Positions 36,203-44,385 of a DNA stretch of 64,000 nt are shown piece by piece. Below the pieces are notes generated by a model, which was given only the letters and a program-made list of their open reading frames with translations, did no database searches and was not told the origin of the DNA. The position numbers and the translations under genes are program-made. How positions within the stretch are numbered: position 1 is the first letter of the stretch; each line of letters begins with the position of its first letter. Source of the stretch: Methanolobus bombayensis (GTDB lineage Archaea > Halobacteriota > Methanosarcinia > Methanosarcinales > Methanosarcinaceae); assembly GCF_017873415.1 (NCBI RefSeq), contig NZ_JAGGKD010000007.1, positions 62,001-126,000 of the forward strand, read 5' to 3'.

Positions 36203-37417
36203 ATGCTGAGTCTGAAACACTCATTCAGAATGGCTGTAGGAAGCATCAGCAGCTCAAAACTGAGGTCTGCTCTGACAACACTTGGAATTGTCATAGGTGT
36301 GGCTGCAGTTATTGCGAACGTGTCACTGGGAGCAAGTTTTAACCAGTATTTCACAGAAGAGATTGGCTCTGTAGGTAACAATTTCATAATTATACAAGGC
36401 AAGACCTCAAATCTCTTTCATGATTCTGAAATGGAGGTTATTAAAAATACTCCTGGTATTGTTGGAGTTTCCCCACTGAGTCAGGAGGTTGCTGAGGTTA
36501 CATATCTCTCAACTGCAAGACAGATTACAGTGCAGGGTGTTTCCGAGGATTATGAGCAGGTTGGCAATATCCAGATGGAAAGTGGCACTTTCATTAATGA
36601 CAAGGACAAGTACGTGGCTGTAATTGGCCATGATGTCGCATATGATAAGTTCGACCGCAAGATATCTGATAAGAACACCATTGAGCTTAGTTTTACAAGA
36701 CCAGATGGTACGGTTGTAACTCAGAAGTTCAAAGTAAAAGGTATAGTTGACAGCCCTGAGACAACATTCGTGCAGAGTGGTATTGAGCCTGATGACAGAA
36801 TCTTCATTCCAATAGAGGCAATGAATGAGATCATGGATCAGGACTACTATTGGGGCTACTTTGCAGCAGCTACAAGTCTTGAATCAATTGATGACATTAC
36901 CGATGAGCTTGACAAAAGACTTGCAAGAGACCTTGGAGTTTCTTCCAGGGACCTCGATAATGAAGACGCTAAACCGTATGCTCTTACGAATCAGGGAGAG
37001 ATACTGGAGCAGGTTAACCAGTTATCTGATGCATTAGGTTCACTGCTGACCTCAGTTGCACTGATATCACTTATAGTTGGTTCCATAGGTATCATGAATA
37101 TCATGCTTGTCACAGTAACTGAAAGGACAGGTGAGATCGGTATAATGAAATCCCTCGGTTTCAAGAATCATGAGGTTCTGTTACTGTTCATGGTGGAGTC
37201 AATTGTTGTGGGACTATTTGGTGGTGTGCTGGGTATTATGCTTGGTGTGGTAGGTGCATATGCTGCGGATACCGCAATGGGATTGCCTTATGTATTCCCT
37301 GTTGATATGATCTTCACGGGAATGTTTGTGTCAGTAATAGTTGGATTACTTGCAGGAATTTATCCTGCAAATAAGGCGGCAAGAATGAATCCTGTGGATG
37401 CCCTGCGTCATGAATAA
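36203..37417 (+). CDS. MacB-type ABC permease (module C)
   Basis: A 404-residue permease with the same plan as the module B pair: VGSISSSKLRSALTTLGIVI at the N-terminus, extracellular domain to about 275, VTERTGEIGIMKSLGFKNHE in the coupling region and YPANKAARMNPVDALRHE at the end. The N-terminal portion looks nearer to permease 1 of module B. Only one permease is present in this module, so it must act as a homodimer or mix with those of module B. AGGTGA precedes the ATG. Confidence 0.93.
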   Translation: MLSLKHSFRMAVGSISSSKLRSALTTLGIVIGVAAVIANVSLGASFNQYFTEEIGSVGNNFIIIQGKTSNLFHDSEMEVIKNTPGIVGVSPLSQEVAEVTYLSTARQITVQGVSEDYEQVGNIQMESGTFINDKDKYVAVIGHDVAYDKFDRKISDKNTIELSFTRPDGTVVTQKFKVKGIVDSPETTFVQSGIEPDDRIFIPIEAMNEIMDQDYYWGYFAAATSLESIDDITDELDKRLARDLGVSSRDLDNEDAKPYALTNQGEILEQVNQLSDALGSLLTSVALISLIVGSIGIMNIMLVTVTERTGEIGIMKSLGFKNHEVLLLFMVESIVVGLFGGVLGIMLGVVGAYAADTAMGLPYVFPVDMIFTGMFVSVIVGLLAGIYPANKAARMNPVDALRHE

Positions 37418-37464
37418 TAATTAATGAAAACGGGAATTAAAGGAAAATAAAAGGGGATATTGAG

Positions 37465-37701
37465 ATGTTCGATATTTTTGGAATTGCATTTCCATTCTTT
37501 ATGTTTATTATTTTCTTCGGATTTGGGATAATCGGGACTTTGTTCTGGTTGTGGATGCTCATTGACTGCGCCACAAAAGAACCATCAGAAGGAAATGATA
37601 AACTGATCTGGATCATAATTATAGTTTTCACACACTTGCTTGGTGCTCTGGTCTATTTCTTTGTAAGGAGACCAAAACGCATTCATGAGTATGGAATCTA
37701 A
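37465..37701 (+). CDS. Small PLDc_N-type membrane protein
   Basis: A 78-residue protein with two hydrophobic helices, matching the PLDc_N family (cardiolipin-synthase N-terminal-like): IGTLFWLWMLIDCATKEPSE, then DKLIWIIIIVFTHLLGALVY and the terminal FFVRRPKR. Such stand-alone domains are common small membrane proteins of unknown role. GGGG precedes the ATG. It follows the module C permease by 47 bp and is probably cotranscribed. Confidence 0.8.
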   Translation: MFDIFGIAFPFFMFIIFFGFGIIGTLFWLWMLIDCATKEPSEGNDKLIWIIIIVFTHLLGALVYFFVRRPKRIHEYGI

Positions 37702-37811
37702 TTCCATGGACAGGTAATTCTAAAAGATGACAGTATTCAGGAATCATTAAATATTAACGAATTTGAGTGAACGAACAATTACTTTAACGGAAATATATGA
37801 GGAAAACGAAA

Positions 37812-38441
37812 ATGACAGAAGTAGATACGGCTATTCGTGAATTCTTGATGGTTGCATTTAAGAAGCAGACCTATCTGAATATCCTGTATCTCCTTTTCTC
37901 CTTCCCACTGGGTACCGCTTATTTCATATTCCTGATAACAGGTTTATCTTTTGGTTTCGGCCTTTTGCTTATGTGGGTGGGAATTCCCGTTCTTTTGCTG
38001 ATCTTCCTGGCATGGTGGGAGATCGCAGCATTTGAAAGGCAGATGGCTATCTGGTTATTGGGAGTTGAGATATCATCTATGTCGAACCAGTCATCCTGTG
38101 CTTCAGATAGTAGCATACTTCAAAGATTTGTGCAGAGGGTGAAGAGTCCGGTGACATGGAAGTCTCTTATATTCCTTCTGATAAAGTTCCCTTTGGGAAT
38201 CTTCTCACTGGTTCTCATGACGGTACTACTATGCCTGACACTTGTAATGTTGTTCACTCCTGTACTCTATGTATTGGGTGCAAGTGAAGTAAGTTCAGTT
38301 CTAGAAGCATTTGTTGTTTCGATAGCAGGTATATTTGTGGGATTTTTGTCATTGCATATACTGAATGTACTGGCAGGTCTATCTGGAGATTTTGCAAAAA
38401 GGATGTTAAGCAATCCTGAAAATAGATGGAATAGAGATTAA
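37812..38441 (+). CDS. Putative-sensor-domain membrane protein
   Basis: A 209-residue membrane protein that fits the 'putative sensor' family (PF13796-like): a short N-terminus, two helices (LYLLFSFPLGTAYFIFLITG and GFGLLLMWVGIPVLLLIFLA), the characteristic WWEIAAFERQMAIWLLGVEI loop, then a second helix pair (SLIFLLIKFPLGIFSLVLMT and onward). In bacteria the domain is often fused to histidine kinases; here it stands alone. I chose the ATG at 37812, which has TGAGGA at a good distance; an ATG at 37797 is in frame. Last gene of module C. Confidence 0.75.
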   Translation: MTEVDTAIREFLMVAFKKQTYLNILYLLFSFPLGTAYFIFLITGLSFGFGLLLMWVGIPVLLLIFLAWWEIAAFERQMAIWLLGVEISSMSNQSSCASDSSILQRFVQRVKSPVTWKSLIFLLIKFPLGIFSLVLMTVLLCLTLVMLFTPVLYVLGASEVSSVLEAFVVSIAGIFVGFLSLHILNVLAGLSGDFAKRMLSNPENRWNRD

Positions 38442-38472
38442 AGTGAAATAAAACAAATCTTGTTAGAAAAAG

Positions 38473-38751
38473 TTAGTCCATTTTATTCAGATGATTATAG
38501 AAGTCCAGTATAAGCTTTGTTTTTTCATTCTCAAGATTGAGTCTGAATGTTCTTATTTGTTTACCAAGGGGTTTTTCAATAACAATATCACTTTTGATTA
38601 GTGGAGTTATAACCCTTGCAACACTGGAATGTGACAGACCAGTTTCGTCTGCAATGCCGGAAAGATAGGTTGATTCATTCTTATGTGCGATCAGGTTCTT
38701 GAGAACTGTCATCTGAGCCGTTTTTCCAAATATCTCTTCCAGCGCATCCAT
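38473..38751 (-). CDS. Winged-helix transcriptional regulator
   Basis: A 92-residue DNA-binding protein with a single winged helix: KTAQMTVLKNLIAHKNESTY, the recognition helix region SGIADETGLSHSSVARVITP and a wing (VIEKPLGKQIRTFRL). It is convergent with the module C genes and divergent from the receiver-domain gene at 38.9 kb, so it could regulate either; this is positional inference only. Confidence 0.8.
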   Translation of the reverse strand: MDALEEIFGKTAQMTVLKNLIAHKNESTYLSGIADETGLSHSSVARVITPLIKSDIVIEKPLGKQIRTFRLNLENEKTKLILDFYNHLNKMD

Positions 38752-38840
38752 TGATATCCTAATTAAATAATCTGTTATGGCTTATAAGATTTTCTTTTAT
38801 TGGATAGGTTGTTTACAAAAACAGAAACCCTTTCATATTT

Positions 38841-38858
38841 AGAAAGGTTTTAATAATA
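38841..38858 (+). promoter_or_regulatory. Promoter of the response-regulator gene
   Basis: AGAAAGGTTTTAATAATA is a BRE/TATA-like element about 55 bp before the ATG at 38902. Confidence 0.45.
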
Positions 38859-38901
38859 TCATCCAGCTATAATTTATGAGCTCATTTCAGGTAGAATTAT
38901 C

Positions 38902-39414
38902 ATGCAGGCAGAAAACATTGGCGGAAAGATTCTTTCACTCATGGAAGCGAATCCCGGAATAACTGTAAAGGAGATTGCAGATCAATTATTAATACCTGAG
39001 GATCAGGTTGAAAGTACGCTGGCAAGCATGTCGGATACAAGGCAAAAAGTCCTTATTGTTGACGATGAGATGGATGCCCTGATGTCCCTGAAAGTTGCTC
39101 TGGAAGCTGAAGGTTACAATGTTGCTGAAGCAAAAGATGGTCACGAAGCTATAGATAAAGTAAACTCTGAAATACCTGATGTAATTCTTCTTGATCTGAT
39201 GATACCCGGAATAGATGGGTTCGAGGTTTGCAGGCAGTTAAAATCCGATAGTATGTACAGTCATATTCCTATCATTATGCTTACGGCTCGTGGTGAGATC
39301 GACGACAAGGTGGAAGGTATTGAACTTGGTGCTGATGATTACGTTACCAAGCCGTTTAACCTGAAAGAATTGAAGGCACGTGTAAAGATGGTCCTGCGAA
39401 GGCAGGAAGTCTGA
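38902..39414 (+). CDS. Response regulator with N-terminal winged-helix-like segment
   Basis: A 170-residue protein. Residues 1-47 look like a small winged helix (GKILSLMEANPGITVKEIAD followed by LIPEDQVESTLASM). A complete receiver domain follows: acidic pocket VLIVDDE, phosphoacceptor in VILLDLMIPGIDG, conserved threonine in MLTARGE, and lysine in VTKPFNLKEL. Most response regulators have the receiver first; the order here is reversed. AGGTAG precedes the ATG. It lies 17 bp before the histidine kinase gene, its probable partner. Confidence 0.85.
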   Translation: MQAENIGGKILSLMEANPGITVKEIADQLLIPEDQVESTLASMSDTRQKVLIVDDEMDALMSLKVALEAEGYNVAEAKDGHEAIDKVNSEIPDVILLDLMIPGIDGFEVCRQLKSDSMYSHIPIIMLTARGEIDDKVEGIELGADDYVTKPFNLKELKARVKMVLRRQEV

Positions 39415-39431
39415 ATATTTTTTAGTGATCC

Positions 39432-41198
39432 ATGTGGAACCGTAAAAGCAAATGGAACCTCATACTTTTTGCTGCAGTAGTTTTGCTTCTTATAAGTTCC
39501 ATTTTTTTTCTCTGGATGAAGACCAACATAGAGGTCAGATCTGTTGTTGAGGAACAATATCAAAATCAACAGTTGTTACTTACAAGGCACATTGCGGGCA
39601 ATATTGAACAAACCCTTAATGAAAGAGTATCTCTTCTTGAAGTTATCGCCAAAAAAGATACAGGTGTTCCTGACGATAATTTTGAATCAGATCTTAAGAG
39701 TGTCTACGAGATCGCCGGTTTGTTCTATGTGGTGGAATATGTTGCGGAAAACGGGACAATAGTTTCAGGTTATCCGGAAGATAATGTTCCTATAGGGTTC
39801 AATCTTTATGATAATAAGCAATCTCGTGCGTTTGAGTATGTAAAAAACAATGGTGAAGTTTACATTACAGATCCTCTGAGACTCATGGAGGGTAACTATG
39901 GTTCCTTCATATGGGTTCCTGTTTATGAGGGCAATGATTTCAGGGGGGCTTTTATTGCTATTATTAAAGAGTCTGACCTGAAAGACAGGTATGTTATTGT
40001 ATCCAACTCATCAAGCTATGCATATCTTATAGATGAGCGTGGCAGGATTCTTTATGAAGGAAACCAGAAATATATGAGAGGTGCTCTTTATGTTGATCTC
40101 TTTGGCTCGAACGCTTCCGGTTTACAGGAAGTCATTGCTGACCAGATTAATGGTACGGAAGGTAATGGAAAATACTTCCTGCTTGCTGAAAATGGAACTA
40201 CCTATGAGGAGAGACTTGTTTCCTATTCTCCGATCGAATGGTATAATCAGAAATGGTCACTTGCACTAACTAGTCCTTCTTCCGAAGTCGACCGCTTGAT
40301 CGTTTCAGTTTACCTGAAGCTTTTCATTGTTGCAGTAGTTTCAGCTTTGTTCATTGTTTTTGTGAGTTCTTTTGTGGTAATTATTCTATTTAACTGGAGT
40401 AAGAGTCTTGAACAAGAAGTTGATGAGAAAACGCAGGAACTTAAAATGTCCAACGAATCCCTGAGGGCTGCAAACAAAAAACTCAAGGAACTGGACCGTC
40501 TGAAAACAGAATTCCTTTCGGTTGTTTCCCATGAACTAAAAACTCCTTTGACTGCCATGAGAACTTCCAGTGAGTTCCTGCGGGAGAGTGATGAATGTGA
40601 CATTTCTATTAGAAGAAAAATGCTTGATATTATTATCAGGAACATAGATCGACAGTCAAGAATGGTTGATGATCTTCTGGATATCTCAAGAATTGAATCC
40701 AGGCGAATGAAATTCCATAAAGAATCAGTGGATATCGGAAAAGCTGTTAGTTGTTCACTTGAAATGCTATCTTCGAATCTCAATAATAAAAATATGGATA
40801 TACAGGTGGAGCTTCCTGAAAATTTGCCTCGCGTGTGTACTGATAAGGATAAACTTGTTCAGGTCTTTGTTAATCTTCTGAACAATGCTGTGAAGTTCAG
40901 TAAAGAAAACGGCAGCATAAGGATATCTGCACAGGAAGAAGATGATTTTGTCAGTATAAGTGTGAGTGATGATGGAATCGGTATGATTCAGGAAGAATTG
41001 GAGAAAATATTTGATAAATTCTACCAGATAGACAGCACATCCACTCGTAAGGTAGGAGGAAGCGGACTTGGTCTTTCCATAGTAAAAGGCATCATAGAAG
41101 GCCAGGGTGGAAGTATATCTGCCAATAGTGAACAAGGAAGGGGAAGCACTTTTGTTTTTACTTTGAATAAAGTTATTTACAATGAGGTGAGTGAATGA
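39432..41198 (+). CDS. Membrane sensor histidine kinase
   Basis: A 588-residue kinase with a first helix (LILFAAVVLLLISSIFFLWM), an extracellular Cache-like sensor (about 40-295; segments FYVVEYVAENGTIVSGYPED and DPLRLMEGNYGSFIWVPVYE), a second helix (LFIVAVVSALFIVFVSSFVV), a coiled coil, a HisKA domain with the phosphorylated histidine in SVVSHELKTPLTAM, and a HATPase domain with N box NLLNNAVKF, G1 VSDDGIGM, F box FDKFYQID and G2 GGSGLGLSIVKG. It ends in an ATGA overlap with the YbjQ gene. Signal unknown. Confidence 0.92.
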   Translation: MWNRKSKWNLILFAAVVLLLISSIFFLWMKTNIEVRSVVEEQYQNQQLLLTRHIAGNIEQTLNERVSLLEVIAKKDTGVPDDNFESDLKSVYEIAGLFYVVEYVAENGTIVSGYPEDNVPIGFNLYDNKQSRAFEYVKNNGEVYITDPLRLMEGNYGSFIWVPVYEGNDFRGAFIAIIKESDLKDRYVIVSNSSSYAYLIDERGRILYEGNQKYMRGALYVDLFGSNASGLQEVIADQINGTEGNGKYFLLAENGTTYEERLVSYSPIEWYNQKWSLALTSPSSEVDRLIVSVYLKLFIVAVVSALFIVFVSSFVVIILFNWSKSLEQEVDEKTQELKMSNESLRAANKKLKELDRLKTEFLSVVSHELKTPLTAMRTSSEFLRESDECDISIRRKMLDIIIRNIDRQSRMVDDLLDISRIESRRMKFHKESVDIGKAVSCSLEMLSSNLNNKNMDIQVELPENLPRVCTDKDKLVQVFVNLLNNAVKFSKENGSIRISAQEEDDFVSISVSDDGIGMIQEELEKIFDKFYQIDSTSTRKVGGSGLGLSIVKGIIEGQGGSISANSEQGRGSTFVFTLNKVIYNEVSE

Positions 41199-41515
41199 TA
41201 GTAACTACAACAAATGGAATTGATGGAAAAGAACTTGAGATTATATCGGTGGTCTTTGGAAATACTGTAAGGGCCAAGCATATCGGGAGTGATATCGCAG
41301 CAGGGCTGAAGAATATTGTAGGTGGGGAGCTTAGAGGTTATTCTGATATGCTTACTCAGGCTAGAAAAGAAGCTTATGATCGCATGGTAGAAAATGCAGA
41401 ACATTTAAATGCTGATGCTATTGTGAATGTAAGGTTCACAACATCACAGACTATGGCTGGTGCAGCGGAACTTTTAGCATATGGGACTGCTGTAAGGATA
41501 AAAAATACTCAATGA
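41195..41515 (+). CDS. YbjQ/UPF0145-family protein
   Basis: A 106-residue protein of the YbjQ (UPF0145, 'heavy-metal-binding') family, known as pentamers with no settled function. Family blocks are VVFGNTVRAKHIGSDIAAGL, GGELRGYSDMLTQARKEAYD and ADAIVNVRFTTSQTMAGAAE. The ATG overlaps the kinase stop (ATGA), with GAGGTGAG upstream, so its translation is coupled to the kinase; that coupling is the only hint to its job. Confidence 0.88.
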   Translation: MIVTTTNGIDGKELEIISVVFGNTVRAKHIGSDIAAGLKNIVGGELRGYSDMLTQARKEAYDRMVENAEHLNADAIVNVRFTTSQTMAGAAELLAYGTAVRIKNTQ

Positions 41516-41528
41516 AGTATTTCTTATC

Positions 41529-43157
41529 TCAGTTCTCTTCATCGGATATTGGAATTATAAAACTGAATTTACTTCCTTTATCAATCTCTGTTTCAACTTG
41601 TACCTTTCCACCATGCATTTGAACAAATTCTTTTACAATGCTAAGGCCTAGCCCGGCTCCTTCAAATTTGCGATTAAGGGAAGAATCTATCTGTGAGAAA
41701 GGATGGAATAATTGATCTATATTTTCTTTTTCAATTCCAATTCCATCGTCTTCCACGGAAACATTCAGCAACTTTCCTTCTTTCATAATATTTACATTTA
41801 TATTTCCACATTCGGGTGTGAACTTGATTGCATTGTTTATAAGATTATATAACACTGTCTTGATTTTATTCTTGTCAGCTTTTATTGTTTTGACCTCATC
41901 ATCCAGATTGAACTGCAGATTGATCTGTTTTTTCTTTGCCATTGGCATTGTGGAATGTTTTATATCTTTTATTATTACAGGAACGGAAAACTCTTTTAAT
42001 TTTAATTCTATATTGCCTTCTTCAACAGCTGACATTTCTATCATTGAATTGAGCAGAAGTAGTAATCTGTTCCCACTCCTTTTGATTACTTCAAGGTACT
42101 GTTTTTGTTCTCTGGTTGTTGCACCTACATAGTCTTCGTGCAAAAGATCCGAATATCCTATTATGAGATTTAATGGAGTTCTTAGTTCATGGCTGATGTT
42201 TGAAAGGAACTGACTTTTTGTACGATTTGCGTTTTCAGATATAAGTTTAGCAAAAACAAGTGCTTGCTCTGCTTTTTTTCTTTCTGTAATATCATTGCCT
42301 GATGCCAGCACACCTGTTATATTACCATCTTCATCTTTGATGCATCTGTTATGCCATGCAAATATGCGTTCTCCATTTTTTGTTTGTATGGTTGCTTCAA
42401 AATAAGGCTTGAATGGCTTTTTCCCCAGAATGAAATTATTATAGTCTTTTTTCCATGCTTCTTTCAGTTCATCTGAGTATGCAAGATCAAACCAGTTGCT
42501 TGATATGAGTTGACATTCTTTGCATCCGAATACTTCGCATCCTTTTTTATTGATGAGTTTGATATTACCTGCCGTGTCAATTACAAGTATAATAACCCCT
42601 ACAATGTCAAGATAGTTCTGTGCTCTGTCCCTTTCTTCTTTAAGCCTTACTTCAACCTTTTTGAGTCTTGCAATATCAACCATCAATCCGTTGATTCCCT
42701 TGAACTCTCCATCTTTTATTATTGGTCTGGATGTGGTGTGGACATAACTGATATTTCCATCTTTTTTTACTATTCTGAACATGTAGGGCTTATGTTCGCC
42801 TGCAACTGTTCTGTCTATGTCTTCCAGCAGTCCGCAGATATCATCAGGATGAACGTGTTTTGTAAAATGTGTTCCAAGGACTTCTTCAATGGTATAACCT
42901 GTTATGTTTTCAATGGCGGGGTTGATGTAAGTGAAAACCCCTTCTTCATCCACAGAAAAAAGGACGTCATTGAGATTGTTGAGTCTTTCAGTGTAGAAGT
43001 CTTCCGTACTCTTAAGTTTAGATTCTGCAGTTTCCAGTTTGGAAGTAAGGTTGGTAACCGTTTCATTGAGTTTTTCTATTATAATCTGTTTATCTTGCTC
43101 GCCGGGTTTTTCTTCTTTTATTTTATCTTTCGCTATCATCCTCTTGGAAACCGCCAT
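41529..43157 (-). CDS. Soluble PAS-PAS histidine kinase
   Basis: A 542-residue kinase without membrane helices. A coiled coil (about 15-60) leads to PAS domain 1 (LFSVDEEGVFTYINPAIENI, with a PAC segment ending IKDGEFKGINGLMVDI) and PAS domain 2 (ILVIDTAGNIKLINKKGCEV, containing CKECQLIS), followed by HisKA with SNISHELRTPLNLI and HATPase with NLINNAIKF, VEDDGIG, FHPFSQID and GAGLGLSIVKEF. Two cysteines in the second PAS (FGCKECQ) might bind a metal or respond to redox, which is speculative. No receiver gene is adjacent on this strand. The ATG at 43157 lacks a ribosome site; the ATG at 43139 is an alternative. Confidence 0.9.
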   Translation of the reverse strand: MAVSKRMIAKDKIKEEKPGEQDKQIIIEKLNETVTNLTSKLETAESKLKSTEDFYTERLNNLNDVLFSVDEEGVFTYINPAIENITGYTIEEVLGTHFTKHVHPDDICGLLEDIDRTVAGEHKPYMFRIVKKDGNISYVHTTSRPIIKDGEFKGINGLMVDIARLKKVEVRLKEERDRAQNYLDIVGVIILVIDTAGNIKLINKKGCEVFGCKECQLISSNWFDLAYSDELKEAWKKDYNNFILGKKPFKPYFEATIQTKNGERIFAWHNRCIKDEDGNITGVLASGNDITERKKAEQALVFAKLISENANRTKSQFLSNISHELRTPLNLIIGYSDLLHEDYVGATTREQKQYLEVIKRSGNRLLLLLNSMIEMSAVEEGNIELKLKEFSVPVIIKDIKHSTMPMAKKKQINLQFNLDDEVKTIKADKNKIKTVLYNLINNAIKFTPECGNINVNIMKEGKLLNVSVEDDGIGIEKENIDQLFHPFSQIDSSLNRKFEGAGLGLSIVKEFVQMHGGKVQVETEIDKGSKFSFIIPISDEEN

Positions 43158-43484
43158 GAGTTGTATATACGATATTTGCAGGATACCATTACTAGTGTAT
43201 AGTCTGAATCAGAACATTGGCAATAAGTATCTCTGAAAGTACTGTTATAGCTTCCAGTATCAATCCCTGCACAGAGAATGTTTATATTTAATATTGATTT
43301 GTTACCCTGCAATCCCAGCTAAAAGTTACATGCCTTTTAAGTTCTGAATTATTTCCCAGATATTGAGTATTCCTCTATGGATTACATCCTAATATTCTAT
43401 TTCAGTTGCCTGTATATAAATATTTATGTAGCAATGCTGCATTTTATGAGGAAGATAGTAGGGAAACAAAAAATATTGATATTT
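43158..43484. other. Intergenic region upstream of the PAS kinase
   Basis: I see no gene in these 327 bp. A CGTATATAC stretch at about 43166-43176 on the minus strand could be the TATA element of the kinase gene, and AT-rich runs near 43278-43300 are further candidates. Confidence 0.4.
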
Positions 43485-43991
43485 TTAGATTCCCAAAAGT
43501 TGCTTTTTCTTGAAGTTGAATTCATCGTCTGTTATAATTCCCTGTTTTTTAAGGGATGAAAATTTTTTGATCTGCTCAATCACATCATGGCTGCATGTAG
43601 CTTTGCATTCCATGTCATGACTTATTTCAACGATATATGATTTTGTTTTTTTAACAAAGTCCTCTGCATTTTCATTTAATGGAATCAATGTAACCTTAAG
43701 ACTGGTGACGCTGGTCTGGATCTGTATGTTTGATCCAAGTATTCCCTTTTCATAATTAATGCTGCTGATCTCTTCAAGAGGGTATTTTTTGGACCTGTAG
43801 CGTCCATTTTCTCTTTTATACTGGAATATGACTCTTTCAGGAGTGAGTACAAGCACGCCACTAAGTTTTTCAGTTTTCTCCCAAAACAATGTTCCGTTGA
43901 TCACACCTGATACGGCATCTATTATGTTTTCATCTTTCCCAAGAATTTTTTCAATATTTTTCATCCTTCCCTTTGTACATTTGCTTATCAT
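43485..43991 (-). CDS. PH-like domain protein with C-terminal SHOCT
   Basis: A 168-residue protein. The middle part (about 25-125) has the pattern of a bacterial PH domain of the YokE type: GVLVLTPERVIFQYKRENG, YPLEEISSINYEKGI and SLKVTLIPLN. The C-terminal 32 residues form a SHOCT motif (VIEQIKKFSSLKKQGIITDD then EFNFKKKQLL). Such proteins are small cytosolic or membrane-associated modules of unknown role. I chose the ATG at 43991, five bases after GGGAG; the reading from GTG at 44003 would overlap the ribosome site. Confidence 0.75.
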   Translation of the reverse strand: MISKCTKGRMKNIEKILGKDENIIDAVSGVINGTLFWEKTEKLSGVLVLTPERVIFQYKRENGRYRSKKYPLEEISSINYEKGILGSNIQIQTSVTSLKVTLIPLNENAEDFVKKTKSYIVEISHDMECKATCSHDVIEQIKKFSSLKKQGIITDDEFNFKKKQLLGI

Positions 43992-44221
43992 ATTATCTCC
44001 CACACAAGAGTAAATGATTAATTTGTGATTCTAATTAATTGAGTTAATTATTGAGAATTTATGCTATTTTGTCTCAGGAAATAAGTATGTAATAATAAAT
44101 ATAAAAAAGTACTTTAATATTTTTTTAGCTTTGTTACCTGTCTTGATTGTAATTGAGAACACTTTTTGATGTCAGTTGTGAAAGCAGTTTTTAAGAAAAG
44201 GTATGACAATGAAAATGTTGA

Positions 44222-44338
44222 CGCCGAGGTTGGGATTCGAACCCAAGCACTCCCTTCGGAGAAACCGGTCTCGAGCCGGTCGCGTTTGGACTCCGGGGCT
44301 GTTCAGCCGGGCGGATTAGTCCGCTCTGCCACCTCGGC
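44222..44338 (-). tRNA. tRNA-Ser(CGA) with an apparent 31-nt intron in the D arm
   Basis: Read on the minus strand, a perfect 7-bp acceptor stem (GCCGAGG with CCTCGGC) encloses a 117-nt gene. The anticodon arm is ACCGG-CTCGAGA-CCGGT, anticodon CGA; a long variable arm (TTCTCCGAAGGGAGTG) and T arm TTGGG-TTCGAAT-CCCAA follow, as in a class II serine tRNA. The D arm, however, contains about 31 extra nucleotides. Removing 44284-44314 restores a D stem GCA/TGC and an 86-nt tRNA. The insert can fold (GGAC/GTCC, TCCG/CGGA, GGCT/AGCC) with 3-nt bulges TAA and AAA near the boundaries, like a bulge-helix-bulge; that reading puts the intron at 44286-44316 and leaves an A-C mismatch. CCA is not encoded. 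Confidence 0.8.
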
Positions 44339-44385
44339 ACAGTGGATTTGAAGGTCTTAATCTCTTAAAAATGTATCGAGGATAT

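Noticed and set aside
42510-43202. Plus-strand open frame of 230 codons opposite the PAS kinase
   Set aside because: It mirrors the PAS kinase; the translation is phenylalanine- and cysteine-rich without any domain.
43377-43559. Small plus-strand gene of 60 codons
   Set aside because: There is no ribosome site, it overlaps the PH-SHOCT gene end, and the translation has no recognisable features.
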